Shown here in pieces: positions 60,777 to 64,000 of a stretch of DNA of 64,000 bases (position 1 is the first letter of the stretch; each line of letters starts with the position of its first letter). Where the stretch lies: positions 7,306,001-7,370,000 of the forward strand of contig NC_132974.1 in assembly GCF_047496725.1 (NCBI RefSeq), given 5' to 3'. Made by a program: the position numbers and the translations under genes. The notes under the pieces were generated by a model, which was not told where the DNA came from, made no database searches, and saw nothing but the letters and a program-made list of their open reading frames with translations. This stretch comes from Anoplolepis gracilipes (taxonomy: Eukaryota; Arthropoda; Insecta; Hymenoptera; Formicidae).

Positions 60777-61830
60777 TATCACCGCGAAAGAAACACGAAG
60801 GAAGTGCATCCGGGCGGAAGAGAAGCCTAAGAAATTTTCGGGCTCGCGGAAGAAAGATCTCTATAGGTTTCGTTCACGTTGCGATAGGCACACACTCGAT
60901 TACAATGGCGGATAGATTGGTGTCTCGTTCCGTAAGGGCACACCACAATGAAGCGTAATCCAAGCTGTACGCCATAGATGGACCGTGTGTTCGTCCTGTT
61001 CACGATGTAAGATTATCCCTTTCCCGGCATGCGCTCCATCCGGGATTTTCGATTCGCCCGTATTCGAATCTCGAGAGCTTCACGTTCCTCGGATAAGAAA
61101 TTTGATGTGCCGTCCTCCCGGGAATTTCGATCAGCGAAATACATCAGGTCGATAAGAGTCTTACCGCTAATGGAATAGCGAAGCTTTCTCTTCTCGATCT
61201 ATAAGTCGCCACGATAAGGAACGTTGCCAAAATGACGTAAATGAAAAATGATATTGTGCGCTGGTCAATACTCGTGAAGCGACTCGTGTGTGCTCTTTTA
61301 TCTTGCGATTTGGTTATTTGATATATTTTTTACAACGATTCATCGTAGGTGACAACTTATACATATACCAAGAGAAAAATCTCGGTAAAAAGATATCGAT
61401 ATACTTTCGGTCATTCGATTAAATAAAGACAAGGCTATGTAAAATATATAATATATAAAATTAAGGATTAAATAATCTACCTGATCTGATTTATCGAAGA
61501 AATAAATTTATAAATAAATAAAGCAAAATATGTCTGGAGAGGTGCAGTTTCCATTTACTATTATATAATGTATGTGTTGACATGCACGAAATGCATCTTG
61601 GCTAAGTTCGTAACCCCGCATCTGAGGTATGGCGCGATTGTGAAAGTAGAGTTCTGGGTTAATTCACTTTCGCACTTATATATCGTTAGTGCGCGATGGT
61701 ACAGGCGAGATTCAATAATGCGGGTCTCGTGTGTGACAAATCGCGTGTGACGCTACGAGCCGTCTCTGGCGGATGACTTCAATCAATTAGGGACGCTCGT
61801 TCGCCTAAATCAATTATCTGGTCCCCCCCT
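60777..61830. other. CpG-rich non-coding block
   Basis: From about 60777 to 61260, and again at 61570-61810, GC and CpG are well above the surroundings, yet frames are short on both strands. It may be promoter or enhancer DNA. No gene called. Confidence 0.45.
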
Positions 61831-62989
<1,159 letters not shown>

Positions 62990-63869
62990 TTTCTTGTGCC
63001 CATAAATAAAAGATTCGTCAGGTTGCGCACAAGGTAATGTTTGCACAAATCAAAGAAGTTCCCATATCTCTGGTCCCATTTTGGTAACTTTCCGTCCCTG
63101 GTGGTTCTCATTACAAATACTACGTTGATTACACAGTTGTATCTACAAATTATACTCACTAGAGTATCGTAGTTTACACAGCTAAGAGAAAGCATATGCA
63201 TATTTAGGAGCATAATAAAATTCAAATTTGTAGAAAAAAAATATTTTAATGTTAAAAGTATTTCACTTGAAAAATTTTTTTATTTTCTTAACAATGTGAA
63301 GATTCTCTATATAATTGTTATGCATAACACTTTTACGTATTATATATACAAATACACGGACAATTACACATACACCAATTAATGCGTTAACATGGTGTGA
63401 AGTACACTGTAGCTTCATAATAAATGGACAATGGGTAGTTAGAAATGCTACATGAAACAAGATTATTTTTTCAAGGAAATCAACATTGCGTTATTATTAC
63501 TTTCCGGATAACTGGATGATTAATATTAATCGTGCAGATATAAATGCTGCACGCTTTGTTCACTTCATTACATTTAACAAGCTTTAATTTGATCGAGATA
63601 ATTTTCTATATCTAGATTATTGATATTTTCTAACGTAGTATTTGTAATGAGAACCACCAGGGACGGAAAGTTACCAAAATAGGACCAGAGATATGGGAAC
63701 TTCTTTGATTTGTGCAAATATTACCTTGTGCGCAATCTGACGAATCTTTTATTTATGGGCGCAAGAAAGATATAAATGCTGCACACTTTGTTTAATTCAT
63801 TACATTTAATAAGCTTTAATTTGATCGAGATAATTTTCTATATATAGATTATTGATATTTTCTAACGTA
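62990..63869. repeat. Inverted repeat pair with embedded direct repeats
   Basis: Arm A (62990-63126) is the reverse complement of arm B (63632-63768) with only a few differences over about 137 bp. Arm B is itself flanked by a direct repeat of about 100 bp: 63537-63637 and 63768-63869 (AGATATAAATGCTGCAC through TATTTTCTAACGTA). Both arms can be read as MRTTRDGKLPK.DQRYGNFFD and on to NLTNLLFMG, open on the minus strand in A and with one stop on the plus strand in B. Probably a mobile or rearranged repeat; the family is unknown. Confidence 0.75.
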
Positions 63870-64000
63870 AAATCTATTTAATTAAAATAAACAATAATAA
63901 TGTAACGTTTTGGAAATATGATCATAACAACAACGTATACAATCGTTTATGCATAATTATTTACATAATAAATACACATATTGTATTGTGACGAGTATTT
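63870..64000. other. Window edge, nothing recognised
   Basis: AT-rich sequence without a visible feature. Confidence 0.5.

Noticed and set aside
61040..61080. TATTCGAATCTC resembling a tRNA T-loop
   Set aside because: No matching T-stem, anticodon arm or acceptor stem around it.

Overview
The window is AT-rich animal nuclear DNA with short-intron genes, GT-AG splicing and many simple repeats. The proteins (UBAC1, CCDC25, QTRT1, C2orf69, TPK1, V-ATPase subunit a, SLC22) and a short membrane protein with a glucosidase-II-beta-like N-terminus point to an insect. The strong AT bias, CpG-rich islands at promoters and repeat style suggest a hymenopteran, perhaps an ant; that placement is inference. 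I assembled the gene models by hand from reading frames, splice sites and remembered family alignments; phases close without frameshift in every multi-exon gene.

Layout. 1-13.6 kb is a dense housekeeping cluster: UBAC1 (+, 5' edge uncertain), CCDC25 (+), QTRT1 (-), a small type II membrane protein with the GIIbeta N-terminal module (+), C2orf69 (-) and TPK1 (+). QTRT1 with the membrane gene, and C2orf69 with TPK1, are head-to-head pairs with short shared promoter regions. 13.6-33.9 kb has no recognisable coding gene. It holds AT-rich DNA, two ~300-450 bp direct duplications, a TTAA-flanked MITE and several CpG-rich blocks with splice-donor-like sequence that could be 5' UTR exons of the next gene. 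33.9-39.8 kb is a complete 13-exon V-ATPase 100/116 kDa subunit a gene (839 aa).

39.8-64 kb is mostly non-coding, with one clear gene, an uninterrupted single-exon SLC22 transporter (-, 564 aa). It also has two unassigned coding-looking frames (45.3-45.5 and 52.4-52.6 kb, -) and a possible first coding exon at 43.6 kb (+). Transposable-element debris is dense here: a GIY-YIG retroelement fragment, a fold-back element, a possible solo LTR, a long-TIR MITE and a pogo/Tigger-like MITE stacked between 49.2 and 51.9 kb; palindromic elements at 55.8 and 56.3 kb; nested MITEs at 60 kb; and an inverted/direct repeat complex at 63-63.9 kb.

The genes are housekeeping functions (ubiquitin ligase adaptor, tRNA queuosine modification, thiamine diphosphate synthesis, organelle acidification, solute transport) and form no obvious pathway. 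I found no CRISPR array, operon or defence-like system. The items most worth a second look are the unassigned frames, the possible E-box/CLEAR cluster around the V-ATPase gene, and the palindromic elements.
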